Positions 25,301-32,834 of a stretch of DNA of 50,830 nucleotides are shown piece after piece (position 1 is the stretch's first letter; each line of letters opens with the position of its first letter). Origin of the DNA: Eubacterium sp. GTDB lineage: Bacteria > Bacillota > Clostridia > Acetivibrionales > DSM-1351. The position numbers and the translations under genes were made by a program. The stretch covers positions 1 through 50,830 of the forward strand of contig JAQSXC010000031.1 in NCBI GenBank assembly GCA_029266335.1, written 5' to 3'. The notes beneath the pieces are model-generated. The model had not been told where the DNA came from, did no database searches, and worked only from the letters and a program-made list of their open reading frames with translations.

Positions 25301-25906
25301 TTCAGCTTTTTTTCCAAGAACTTCAGCTATAAATTTTATAAGTACGATGGTTTTATTTTTTTTACTGGTTGTGAGAACACTGTTTTTTATTTCAAAGCCA
25401 TTAACTGTTACTTTCCTGGAATCAAGATTCATAACCAGTTTTATGTTATCTTTTGTAATAGTTATGATATGGGTTTTCCCATTCCAATTTACAGCAGCCC
25501 CGAGACCTTCCGTTATTGGTTTTGTGGGTAATTGAAAATTCTTATACTTTATAACATTCCCATCATTTATCAGATACTCTTTACCGTTAATAAAAATTGA
25601 TGTAGATTCATCTTTATTCTTATTTTTTAAAGTCAATATCTGATTTATCAAGTCTTCAACATATTCTTCATCGTACTCATAGTAGTCTTCATCTGCATAA
25701 ATTTCTTCATTGTAATTACGAAGTAATTCTTTTAAGACCTCTAAAGACTTTTGATAATCTTCCGTTTTATCATAATACTTTTTGTCTTTTCCGGTTCCAA
25801 AATCCCCATTACCATTAGAACCGTTTCCATTGCCATTTTTGGCAAATACCATTGATGATGACATTACCAGCATTATTGCCAGGAAAATGCTTATAAATTT
25901 TTTCAT
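22334..25906 (-). CDS. Large secreted multimodular carbohydrate-binding protein (stalk, discoidin, FN3 and PA14 modules)
   Basis: A 1190-residue exported protein. The signal peptide covers residues 1-22 (MKKFISIFLAIMLVMSS..., cleavage near FAK). A Gly/Asn-rich then acidic linker follows. Modules in order: copper-amine-oxidase-N-like stalk domain (about 104-214), a beta-sandwich of NPCBM-like look (225-347), F5/8C discoidin (354-484), FN3 (492-580), PA14 (588-724), FN3 (733-821), PA14 (829-965), FN3 (971-1060), F5/8C (1063-1190). No catalytic domain, SLH repeats, LPXTG motif or dockerin was seen, so it is probably a released or loosely wall-bound adhesin for glycans. The FN3-PA14 pair is duplicated, as is the discoidin module. 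ATG 25906 is chosen by GGAGGGG and the signal peptide; the open frame runs 18 codons further upstream. Confidence 0.88.
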   Translation of the reverse strand: MKKFISIFLAIMLVMSSSMVFAKNGNGNGSNGNGDFGTGKDKKYYDKTEDYQKSLEVLKELLRNYNEEIYADEDYYEYDEEYVEDLINQILTLKNKNKDESTSIFINGKEYLINDGNVIKYKNFQLPTKPITEGLGAAVNWNGKTHIITITKDNIKLVMNLDSRKVTVNGFEIKNSVLTTSKKNKTIVLIKFIAEVLGKKAEINEGAGAVIIEDDGSTSINDNITGKGLNQFQYSSKWNYGSRSGAYLEDNHWSSSRNAYYKVKFNGNQIKLFGATSYNHGIAAVSIDNGPEIYVDFYSAARTDNVQVYTSPVLSQGQHTLKVRVTGTKNRYSKGYNIPADRVNVLSNSIPQTGSNLALNKNSFSDSQQAQNTASRGNDGNLSTRWCAADGSTNHWWTVDLGALYNIRGTEVTWEKSGKVYKYKIEVSADNYNWSLKINKSNNTINQQVQADGFYADAGRYVRISVTGLDADCWASFSEFKVFGAGTNTDTQAPTAPTGLVISAPTSNEVALNWNASGDNIGTVGYKVFRNGTQINTVTSGTSYRDKGLTAGTAYVYSVVAYDAAGNSSDHSSFVYVTTPTSNGRGNGLKGEYYNNRDLTDIKFTRIDNAINASWYNSSPDSRIDNETFSIRWTGQIQPLYSESYTFYTTSDDGVRLWINGTKLIDNWNDHSAAVNSGTISLTSGQKYDIVLEYYNNQGEGKIKLEWSSNSQSKQIVQKSQLYYTNSDGYNDTQAPTTPVGLTAKAVSANQIKLSWSAASDNTGVAGYRVIRDGRLIGTVYGTAYTDTGLAANTTYSYQVLAYDAAGNSSNHSSYAYGTTPSAAYGNGNGLKGEYFDNMNFTNLIKERADDNINFNWGPNAPLSSMGADEFSIRWTGQIQPLYSETYTFHTVSDDGLRLWVNGNKIIDNWADHSLTENSGTIALNAGQKYDIKYEYYEKNADAVAKLFWSSPSQSKQIIPKSQLYSAELDSQAPAIPTWLTGTAITVNQINLNWTPSVDNTGVAGYKIYRNGNLVGTVTSTNYSDKGLAANTTYSYSVSAFDAAGNTSAQCQPVTVSTKLAADNLAMGKAVSADSEENGNPARNGNDGKLSTRWCAADGEQNHWWKVDLGNAYNLTGTEVIWEKNKAYKYKIEVSQDDTNWTVAVDKTGNTTAAQTQADSFSANSVRYVKITLTGLDTGCWASFSEFKVF

Positions 25907-26169
25907 ATAAACTAACCCCTCCGAAATCAAAAATAATGATTTGAATTTTATATAATCCATTTCTTTATATTATATTCGATTTAGGTTGGCAAATTTTAGG
26001 GGGGAGTAAAATATAATATTATTGTAAGCTTGTTGTAATAATATGGAATTTGTTCAAGCTTGGATATTACTGCATTCTGCCTCTACCCATATATGTGCGG
26101 GGATTTCATCAATCAACTCATAGCCAATTTACAAATAGTTATAGTGATTTTTAATTGTATTAATACCCG

Positions 26170-26487
26170 TCAATCCAGCCTGAATACTTCTGCCAACCTG
26201 GGTTGTGCGCCGGTTACAGGATCCATTTCCATTATCATTACATCCTTCATATATTCATTCCATCTGTCCACAACCTCACTGTTTGTCTGAACCGCTGCAG
26301 CAAAATCACAGCCCTTCTGGCATTCATAATAGCCGAATAGCTCGTTTCCTACATTCCAAATGGAATAATTGAATATACCTGCTTCTTTTAAAACAGCTAC
26401 AAGCTCCTCCCATATTTCATTATGACGCCTTATATACTCTTTTATCTGTCCATCCTTAACTATTGCCTTCCATGCATAACGTTCCAT
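26170..26487 (-). CDS. L-rhamnose mutarotase family protein
   Basis: A 105-residue protein of full family length, with the RhaM/YiiL pattern: RYAWKAIVKDGQIKEYIRRH (catalytic-region His in RRHNEIWEEL), NYSIWNVGNELFGYYEC and the C-terminal MMEMDP-like IMEMDPVTGAQPRLAEVF. These enzymes interconvert alpha and beta anomers of L-rhamnose or related deoxysugars. The start is ATG 26487, with GGAGGG six bases upstream. No rhamnose isomerase, kinase or aldolase genes are nearby; it stands alone between the secreted glycan-binding protein and the MerR gene. Confidence 0.86.
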   Translation of the reverse strand: MERYAWKAIVKDGQIKEYIRRHNEIWEELVAVLKEAGIFNYSIWNVGNELFGYYECQKGCDFAAAVQTNSEVVDRWNEYMKDVMIMEMDPVTGAQPRLAEVFRLD

Positions 26488-26725
26488 ATATTGCCCTCCA
26501 TGCAATTGACGATTTTTATATTGGCTTATTTACGTATAAAGCTCTATTCTCAAAGGTTGAATGCATTTTTAAAAGTATTATATCTCATTTGGAAATACTT
26601 ATCATTGGGGTATCGTATTTATTTTATAGGGTAATTCAATTATTTATTATACTGTATATTTATGATAACTGAGTTCATCAATTTAGCATGGCGCCATCAT
26701 CTGCTTTTCTTTCATATTTGAATAT

Positions 26726-26767
26726 AAAAGGGACGGATTTATGCCAAAACAAAAATCCATCCCTTTT
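26726..26767. terminator. Hairpin after the second MerR gene
   Basis: Arms of 15 bp (26726-26740 and 26753-26767; AAAAGGGACGGATTT-type) pair with one mismatch and a 12-base loop. It lies 18 bp beyond the MerR stop codon. The T-tract on the minus strand is weak. Confidence 0.55.
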
Positions 26768-26784
26768 ATTTTTTATAAATTATA

Positions 26785-27162
26785 TTATCTTCTCAACTCT
26801 TTTTCTTTTCTAAAAACAGACTGCTCATAACTTTCAATTTTATTATTCAGTCTTTGAAGGGTATTCTTCATCTCGACCACCCTATTACTTAATGCATTTC
26901 GCTGCTCGGTCAGCAGCTGCTTTCTTGCTTCCATGGTTTCATCGCCCTGCTGAAACAGTGTAACATATTCAATCAATGCTTCGATGGGAAGCCCCGCACC
27001 TCTCATACATTTAATAAATTCAACCCACTTGCAGTCTTCTTCTGTATAATCTCTTATCCCGCTTTTATTTCGGTTCACACTTGGAATCAGACCAATACGT
27101 TCATAATAACGGAGTGTATCCTGAGAAATATCGTATTTTTTACTTACTTCTGCTATTGTCAC
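26785..27162 (-). CDS. MerR-family regulator of the redox cluster
   Basis: A 125-residue MerR protein: helix-turn-helix and wing MTIAEVSKKYDISQDTLRYYERIGLIPSVNRNKSGIRDYTEEDCKWVEF-type (residues 1-50), then a long coiled-coil dimerisation helix (about 75-120). It lacks metal-binding cysteines at the C-terminus, like the AdhR/metabolite-sensing group often found with aldo/keto reductases and alcohol dehydrogenases. The start is GTG 27162 with GGAGGT upstream. The 19-bp-spacer MerR-type promoter at 31533-31563, ahead of the cluster, is its probable target. Confidence 0.85.
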   Translation of the reverse strand: MTIAEVSKKYDISQDTLRYYERIGLIPSVNRNKSGIRDYTEEDCKWVEFIKCMRGAGLPIEALIEYVTLFQQGDETMEARKQLLTEQRNALSNRVVEMKNTLQRLNNKIESYEQSVFRKEKELRR

Positions 27163-27248
27163 GCGAAATCACCTCCAGGCTATGAAAATTATAACACTTA
27201 TAGAGTCAAGGTATAAAGTAATATATTTTTCCTGTTATGTTAAGCAAG

Positions 27249-28368
27249 TTATGCCTCAAATACAGCAGCAACATCCTTTAACAATTTTGATATATCAATA
27301 TGCTGGGGACAACTCTTTTCACAGAGCTTACATTCAATACACTCCGATGCCTTTCCATTTGTTCTTGCATAATTATTGTAATATAACTTTTGCAGAGAAT
27401 ATCCGGTGCTCATGGTTTGCTTCTCAGTGTTGTATAATGAAAAATACTTTGGTATGGCAATATTTTTAGGACAACCTTCTACACAGTATTGACATGCCGT
27501 ACATGGAACAGCTATTGATTCATTAATAATGTCTACAACCTTTTTTACTAAAGCATTTTCTTCTTTTTCTAAAGGACGGAAATTCCGCATATAGCCTGTA
27601 TTGTCAAGAAGCTGCTCCAGGTCAGACATTCCGCTTAATACCATCATTACACCTTCAAGACCTGCCACATAACGGATAGCCCATGAAGGTATAGACATTT
27701 CAGTATTATAATCCTTTAATAGTTTTTCGGCTTTTTCAGGTACCTTCGCAAGCATCCCGCCTTTTACAGGCTCCATAACAATTATTGGCTTATTATGGCG
27801 TCTGGCAACCTCATAACATTTTCGGGATTGAATGCTTTCGTTGTCCCAATCCAGATAATTAATCTGAAGCTGTACAAAATCAACTTCGGGATGAGCTGAC
27901 AGAAATTTCTTCCAATAAATCTGCATTATCATGAAAGGAAAATCCAAACTGCTTTATCTTTCCTTCTTTTTTCTTCTGCTGAACAAATGCGAAGCTGTCA
28001 AACTTTTGGGCTATTTCATAATGTGCTACACCCAGATTGTGGATCAGGTAATAATCAAAATACTCTACCCCGCATTTTTCCAACTGCTCATTAAAAATCC
28101 TTTCCTGATCTTCTTCTGATTTTAAAAACATAGTAGGCAATTTTGTTGCCAGCGTAAAACTATCTCTCTTATGCCTTTTTACCAGTGATTCTCTGACAGC
28201 AAGCTCGCTCTTGCCCATATGATACATGTAAGCCGTATCAAAATACGTAAAGCCTTTATCCAGAAATGCATCAACCATTTTGTTAACAGTTTCCAAATCA
28301 ATATTTCCGCTGTCATTATCCTTCAAAGGTAATCTCATAAAGCCGAATCCCAGTTTTTTCAGTTCCAA
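27249..28368 (-). pseudogene. Aldo/keto reductase with C-terminal 4Fe-4S domain, disrupted by a single-base frameshift
   Basis: Two frames together make one full-length Fe-S aldo/keto reductase of about 373 residues. The upstream part (27880-28368, TTG start with AAGGAGG) has KLGFGFMRLPL, the catalytic-region DTAYMYHMGKSE and [11 protein letters not shown]. The downstream part (to 27249) continues with [18 protein letters not shown] and ends in two ferredoxin-type clusters ([12 protein letters not shown] and [12 protein letters not shown]). The join reads GAAGAAATTTCTG where GAAGAAATTCTG would restore one frame, so one extra T (complement of A in 27903-27905) breaks it. Loss looks recent, since both halves are otherwise intact. 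A sequencing error is the main alternative. Confidence 0.85.
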
Positions 28369-28416
28369 TTTGTGCTTTCCTCCTTGATGATTTATTTTAT
28401 AATGTTTACCACTTGT

Positions 28417-28908
28417 TTATAGTTCCTTATTAAGCATTCCTGTTTTATTCAACCACACTGCCAATGTGCCCGGAGCTTTAGAAACGCTGCTGCCCCTGAT
28501 TGCCAGCCCTTCAAGAACTTTGGAGTTTGAGCAGAGCTTTTTTATGTCCCGTTCGCTTCTTCCCATACCGCTTCCTTCATGTGTGCAAAAAGGTATAATT
28601 GTTTTTCCTGAAAAATCATACTCTTCAAAGAAGGTAAACACCCCCATTGGTATTGTGGACCACCAATTGGGATAACCTATGAATATCACATCATAAGTAT
28701 CCATATTTTCAACCCTTGAAATAAGTTTTGGCCTGTAATCGGCGTTCAGTTCCTTTTTGGCCTGATCAACCACCGTATTATAATTAGTGGAATATGGCTC
28801 AACTGTTTCAATTTTATACAGGTCACCGCCTGTATTTTCTTTTATACTTTTTGCAATAATTTCAGTATTGCCCGAATGTGAAAAATATGCTATTAGATTT
28901 TTTTTCAT
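28417..28908 (-). CDS. Flavodoxin
   Basis: A 163-residue protein of the flavodoxin_4 type. The FMN phosphate loop is FSHSGNTEIIA (residues 9-19) and the isoalloxazine-contacting segments are IGYPNWWSTIPMGV and CTHEGSGMGRSERDI. The start is ATG 28908, with GGAGG seven bases upstream; the frame also offers a TTG one codon earlier. It is a cytoplasmic electron carrier or a flavin-dependent reductase. Its place between iron alcohol dehydrogenase and Fe-S aldo/keto reductase genes is common in Clostridia and suggests shared control by the MerR protein of the cluster. Confidence 0.9.
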   Translation of the reverse strand: MKKNLIAYFSHSGNTEIIAKSIKENTGGDLYKIETVEPYSTNYNTVVDQAKKELNADYRPKLISRVENMDTYDVIFIGYPNWWSTIPMGVFTFFEEYDFSGKTIIPFCTHEGSGMGRSERDIKKLCSNSKVLEGLAIRGSSVSKAPGTLAVWLNKTGMLNKEL

Positions 28909-28975
28909 CAATAATCCTCCTCATTTTTAAGTTTATCAGGCTTGTGTTTTGCGGATTAAAAGTTCCACAGGAAAA

Positions 28976-30142
28976 TTACATCGCTTTTTCAAGAATTTTT
29001 TGACTTACATCCAGAGTAATATCCTGAGTTTCTGAAAGTGCTGTTAAACCATGGGCTTTTAGCTGTTCAATAATTACCGGTATTTTTTCGGCACCGACAC
29101 CATATTGGGACAGATGAGTTTTAATGCCCAGACTTTCAAAAAATTCTCTGGTTTTTCTGATTGCCAGATCTACTTTTTCATTATCATTTCCACTTTCTAT
29201 ATGCCAAACCCTCTCTGCATATTGCAGGATTTTATCCCGCTTCTGTTCACGTCTTACCTCAAGTAATGCCGGTAATACTATTGCCAGAGTCTGTCCATGA
29301 TCAATACCAAACAATGCAGTAAGCTCATGCCCTATCATATGAGTAGCCCAGTCCTGTGGAACCCCGGTTCCTATGATGCCGTTCAATGCAAGAGTTGCAC
29401 TCCAGACATGATTGGCCCGGGCATTATAATTTTCTGGCGCAGAAATTGTAGTTTCACCTATTTCAATTAATGTCTGTAAAAGCCCCTCGGCCATTCGATC
29501 CTGAACCCTGCCATCAACCGGATATGTGATATATTGCTCAGTTGTATGAACAAATGCGTCAACAATCCCATTTGCAACCTGAATTTCCGGCAGTGTAAAA
29601 GTTATGACGGGATCTAATATTGAAAATACCGGGAAAGCCAACTCGCTCATGACAGGAAATTTACCATGCTCATAGCTGACTACAGCTCCGCTGTTCATTT
29701 CAGATCCGGTTGCAGGTAATGTCAATACAGTTCCAAATGGAACAACTTTCCCGACTACATCAAAGGGAATGGGCATAAAACCATATTTCAACAAATCTCT
29801 CGCATCTCCATTATAGAAAGAAGCAAGAGTTATAAATTTTGTACCGTCAATAACAGATCCTCCACCTACAGCAAGTATAAAATCAATATTCTCACTGCGT
29901 ACAATCTCAACTGCTTTCATCAGGGTTTCATATCTTGGATTTGGTTCAATACCTCCGAATTCAATAACCTTCCTGCTCCCCAGTATTTCTCTGACCTTGC
30001 CTATAAGTCCGCTTCTTTTGGCACTGCCGCCACCATAGGTTATTAAGACAGTAGCAGCAACAGGTACGTATTTGTCGATTTCTTCAAGTCTGTCCTTTCC
30101 AAACAATATACGTGTAGGATTGTAAAAATCAAAATTAAACAT
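28976..30142 (-). CDS. Iron-containing alcohol dehydrogenase (YqhD/butanol dehydrogenase type)
   Basis: A 388-residue group III alcohol dehydrogenase. The NAD(P)-binding segment is AVGGGSVIDGTKFI; the metal ligands lie in the Asp/His series including GIVDAFVHTTEQYITYPV and GIDHGQTLAIVLPALLEV (with ATHMIGHELTAL before it). The N-terminus FNFDFYNPTRILFGKDRL is typical of the YqhD/BdhA group, NADPH-dependent aldehyde reductases. The ATG follows AAAAGGAG. It lies 55 bp after the aldo/keto reductase gene and 67 bp before flavodoxin, hence the same operon. Detoxification or reduction of short aldehydes is the expected role. Confidence 0.92.
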   Translation of the reverse strand: MFNFDFYNPTRILFGKDRLEEIDKYVPVAATVLITYGGGSAKRSGLIGKVREILGSRKVIEFGGIEPNPRYETLMKAVEIVRSENIDFILAVGGGSVIDGTKFITLASFYNGDARDLLKYGFMPIPFDVVGKVVPFGTVLTLPATGSEMNSGAVVSYEHGKFPVMSELAFPVFSILDPVITFTLPEIQVANGIVDAFVHTTEQYITYPVDGRVQDRMAEGLLQTLIEIGETTISAPENYNARANHVWSATLALNGIIGTGVPQDWATHMIGHELTALFGIDHGQTLAIVLPALLEVRREQKRDKILQYAERVWHIESGNDNEKVDLAIRKTREFFESLGIKTHLSQYGVGAEKIPVIIEQLKAHGLTALSETQDITLDVSQKILEKAM

Positions 30143-30197
30143 AGTTAATAATCTCCTTTTATTTTAATATAATTATTGATTTTGAGTTAACTGCAGG

Positions 30198-31352
30198 TCA
30201 GGTTTCAAATATCATGACTGCCTGTTTCATTTTATTTATAACGTCCACACCAAAGGGACAGTTTTTGATACATTGGCCGCATTCTATGCACTCGCCTGCC
30301 AGATGTGCCAGTAACTGATAATGATTCTTTAGAGTGTCGGGGACTGTTTCCTGGATTAATGCCAAATCCAGATATTTATTTACAGAAGCAATATCTATCT
30401 TTTTCAAGCATGGAGCACAATGCCCGCAATACATGCAATGACCGTTAAAGGATTTTCTTGGGGCATTTGCAAGTATTTCACTGTAATCCTTTTCTTTTTC
30501 AGCTGAAATAGTATAGGCTGTTGCTGCATGTATCTGATCAGTATTTGATACGCCAACCATTACCGAGGCAACAGCCGGTCTGGTTAAGCAATAATGCAAG
30601 CATTGTACCGGAGTAAGTGCTTTTTCAAAAGGTGATTCTATATCACTCAAAAGTAATCCCGCACCATAGCCTTTCATAACAGTTAAAGCAACACCTGCAT
30701 TTTCACATGTTTGATACAACTTTTCACGCTTGGGATCGATACCCTTATAGGTCCTGTTTTTAAAAGTGGTCTGTTCAAAAAGCTTATCAACATCTTCAAT
30801 GGCTGGCAGCATATCATATGCAGGATTGATACTAAATAAAATTACATCTATTATTCCGGTTTCCACCGCTCTTAAAGCTATATCCGTGTTATGGGTTGAT
30901 ATTCCTAAAGACTTTACAATCCCCTTTTCTTTAAGATCGTTGGCATATTTAATTATTTGCCCATTAAAAATGTCATCAAAATCTTTTTGATCATCAACAT
31001 AATGAATCATTCCCACATCAACATAGTCAAGCTGCATTCTGGCTAAAAAGTCTTCATATGCTGTAACAACTTCCTTAAAGTTTCTGGTACGTTGATATTG
31101 TCCTCCGCTCCAGGTTGAACACAGGTGTCCTTGAATAACATAGTCGCTTCTTGAGTATTTTTTTAATGCTTTACCTACATAACTTCTGACCTCCGGATTG
31201 GAGTTATATAAATCAATAAAATTAATACCTTCTTTGATGGCACAGTCAATAATTACTTGGCAAGCTTCATAGCTTTTGTTTTCAAATCCTTCACCGCCAA
31301 TACCTATGGCACTTACTTTAATACCTGTTCTTCCCAGAATTCGATATTCCAT
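30198..31352 (-). CDS. Aldo/keto reductase with C-terminal 4Fe-4S ferredoxin domain
   Basis: A 384-residue intact paralogue of the broken gene downstream in the operon. The N-terminal barrel begins MEYRILGRTGIKVSAIGIGG, with the catalytic Asp and Tyr region NFIDLYNSNPE and YVIQGHLC. The C-terminal part has Fe-S cysteines CMYCGHCAPCLKKIDI and CIECGQCIKNCPFGV, a typical two-cluster ferredoxin tail, so electrons may pass to or from ferredoxin or flavodoxin. It is the first gene after the MerR-type promoter at 31533-31563 and has GAGGG before its ATG. Confidence 0.92.
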   Translation of the reverse strand: MEYRILGRTGIKVSAIGIGGEGFENKSYEACQVIIDCAIKEGINFIDLYNSNPEVRSYVGKALKKYSRSDYVIQGHLCSTWSGGQYQRTRNFKEVVTAYEDFLARMQLDYVDVGMIHYVDDQKDFDDIFNGQIIKYANDLKEKGIVKSLGISTHNTDIALRAVETGIIDVILFSINPAYDMLPAIEDVDKLFEQTTFKNRTYKGIDPKREKLYQTCENAGVALTVMKGYGAGLLLSDIESPFEKALTPVQCLHYCLTRPAVASVMVGVSNTDQIHAATAYTISAEKEKDYSEILANAPRKSFNGHCMYCGHCAPCLKKIDIASVNKYLDLALIQETVPDTLKNHYQLLAHLAGECIECGQCIKNCPFGVDVINKMKQAVMIFET

Positions 31353-31532
31353 CTTTTTTCCCTCACTTTTAAAGACTTCTGCGGTTCCTTATTTTTTTAC
31401 AAATTTGTTTTTACTAAAAACCCTTTAAGCAAAAATAATTGAATTGGTAATCCGGTAAATAATATTGTTTTTCATTCATTTATCTATTTTTACTGTTAAA
31501 TGATCAACTGATTGCCTAATGCTTCTGTAAAA

Positions 31533-31563
31533 AGCATACTACCTGGAGTTAACTCCAAGTCAA
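31533..31563 (-). promoter_or_regulatory. MerR-type promoter (19-bp spacer with central palindrome)
   Basis: On the minus strand TTGACT (31563-31558), a 19-bp spacer, and TATGCT (31538-31533). The spacer contains the perfect palindrome TGGAGTTAACTCCA (31544-31557). An over-long spacer filled by a palindrome is the signature of MerR-activated promoters. It drives the aldo/keto reductase-ADH-flavodoxin operon; the MerR gene at 26785 is the likely regulator. Confidence 0.82.
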
Positions 31564-31632
31564 GTTTTTTTTTAAAGTAACGTGTAAAATGAAAAGGTAA
31601 ATTGTTTTTAAATAAATTAAAGGTTAATACTA

Positions 31633-32685
31633 TTAATAATTCACTGATTGGGCCATTTCTTTTGAAACTCCTGCAAGTTTGATTTTGTTTTCTTTTGCAA
31701 GCCAAGCTATAGAATCCCGGATGGTTTCTTCAAAAGGCCGGACTTTGTAACCCAATTCACGCTTTGCTTTACTGAAATCAAATTCATTATTTCTATCGAG
31801 ATTATAAATTGCAAAGCTTGTTAATAAAGCCGGTTTCTTATTAATTTTGCTGATTACAGACATTATTGCAGCAAGAAATTTTGCAACAGGTATGGGCAAA
31901 ATTGTTTTAACTTCACTGCAGCCGGCATACTTGCTGATTATCTGAAACATTTCACTCATACCGACTATACAGTTTCCCATAATATAACCTTCGCCTTTAT
32001 GGCCATTATGCGCGCAGGCGATTACACCCTCAGCAAGATCACGGACATCTACAGCATTAAAGCTTCCGGCAACTCCTGCCGGCATTTTTCCATTAACACA
32101 ATCTATAATAAAATTAGTAAAATATCCATTTGCGTAATCGTTTGGACCGCATATCCCGGATGGAAAGACAATTGAAGCATCCAAACCTCTTTTATTTACA
32201 GCATCCATAACCGCCTGTGTTGCCTCTGCCTTTGTTTTGCCGTAGTAACCAATAACCGAATCAGGGTTGAACGACGTTACTTCGCTGATTTTCCGTCCTT
32301 TTTCAAGCTCCGGAATGGCACTGGTTGAACTGATATATACCAGCTTCTTTACATTATGCTTAATACACTCATCTATAATATTTTTAGTACCGTTAACATT
32401 GATGTTATATTCTTTTTCATTTGGTTCCGGAGATACGGTAACCATACTTGCACAATGGATAACAATTATTTCGCTTTCTTTTGGAACTGTAAAAAATTCC
32501 TTAAGAGATTTTTTATCCAAAAGATCACCTATGACAATTTCGGCTTCCTCAGGTACATACTTTATGGCAGGATCACCTTTCAGCACAAGAGTACGGACCT
32601 TTTTGTTTTCTCTGATAAGTGCGCGTGATATATTGCTGCCTAAATATCCGGCAGCTCCTGTTAATAAATAAATAGTATTTTTCAT
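31633..32685 (-). CDS. NAD-dependent epimerase/dehydratase family protein (extended SDR)
   Basis: A 350-residue extended short-chain dehydrogenase with the nucleotide motif TGAAGYLGSN (G10-x2-G13-x2-G16) and catalytic Tyr-x3-Lys in GYYGKTKAEATQ, with STSAIPE supplying the Ser/Thr. The family includes dihydroflavonol reductase-like, 3-beta-HSD-like and sugar epimerase enzymes; the pattern here is closer to the aldehyde/ketone reductase side. ATG 32685 is used because GGAG lies nine bases upstream; an ATG at 32694 abuts the site. A 13-base motif upstream is shared with the SDR/TetR intergenic region. Confidence 0.85.
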   Translation of the reverse strand: MKNTIYLLTGAAGYLGSNISRALIRENKKVRTLVLKGDPAIKYVPEEAEIVIGDLLDKKSLKEFFTVPKESEIIVIHCASMVTVSPEPNEKEYNINVNGTKNIIDECIKHNVKKLVYISSTSAIPELEKGRKISEVTSFNPDSVIGYYGKTKAEATQAVMDAVNKRGLDASIVFPSGICGPNDYANGYFTNFIIDCVNGKMPAGVAGSFNAVDVRDLAEGVIACAHNGHKGEGYIMGNCIVGMSEMFQIISKYAGCSEVKTILPIPVAKFLAAIMSVISKINKKPALLTSFAIYNLDRNNEFDFSKAKRELGYKVRPFEETIRDSIAWLAKENKIKLAGVSKEMAQSVNY

Positions 32686-32739
32686 AATCGACATCTCCTT
32701 TTCAATTTCCGTTTTAATTGATTTAACCCTATTATGAAA

Positions 32740-32752
32740 AACAGTTGTTTAT
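32740..32752. promoter_or_regulatory. Copy 1 of a shared 13-base motif upstream of the epimerase gene
   Basis: AACAGTTGTTTAT also occurs at 41882-41894, between the divergent SDR and TetR genes. Both copies lie 55-100 bp before a minus-strand NAD(P)-dependent dehydrogenase gene, so a common regulator, possibly the TetR protein, is inferred. Confidence 0.4.
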
Positions 32753-32786
32753 GAGATGTCAAACTTTTGTTAAAAAAATATTAAAA

Positions 32787-32819
32787 AAGCCTTTCCTTAT
32801 GTTATGACGGGAAAAGCTT
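32787..32819 (-). terminator. Terminator of the DUF-chemoreceptor-RR-HK operon
   Basis: AAGCCTTTCC (32787-32796) pairs with GGAAAAGCTT (32810-32819) with one mismatch. On the minus strand it is followed by TTTTTAATATTTTTTT. It lies 16 bp beyond the kinase stop codon. Confidence 0.75.
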
Positions 32820-32834
32820 AATACAACAATAATT

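Noticed and set aside
26026-26061. Inverted repeat AAGCTTG...CAAGCTT upstream of the secreted protein gene
   Set aside because: Only seven base pairs with a 22-base loop and no T-tract; it could arise by chance in AT-rich DNA.
27190-27202. Dyad TATAA-CAC-TTATA upstream of the second MerR gene as its operator and promoter
   Set aside because: The TTGACT beside it is not at a usable distance from any -10, and a start point there would remove the ribosome binding site; kept only as an observation.
27895-27915. Programmed ribosomal frameshift at AAATTTC in the aldo/keto reductase
   Set aside because: The bases look like a slippery heptamer, but the gene needs a +1 shift and the reading frame does not align with X-XXY-YYZ codons, so a simple insertion is more likely.
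31496-31705. Minus-strand frame of 69 codons upstream of the aldo/keto reductase
   Set aside because: It overlaps the end of the epimerase gene and the MerR-type promoter, and has no ribosome binding site.
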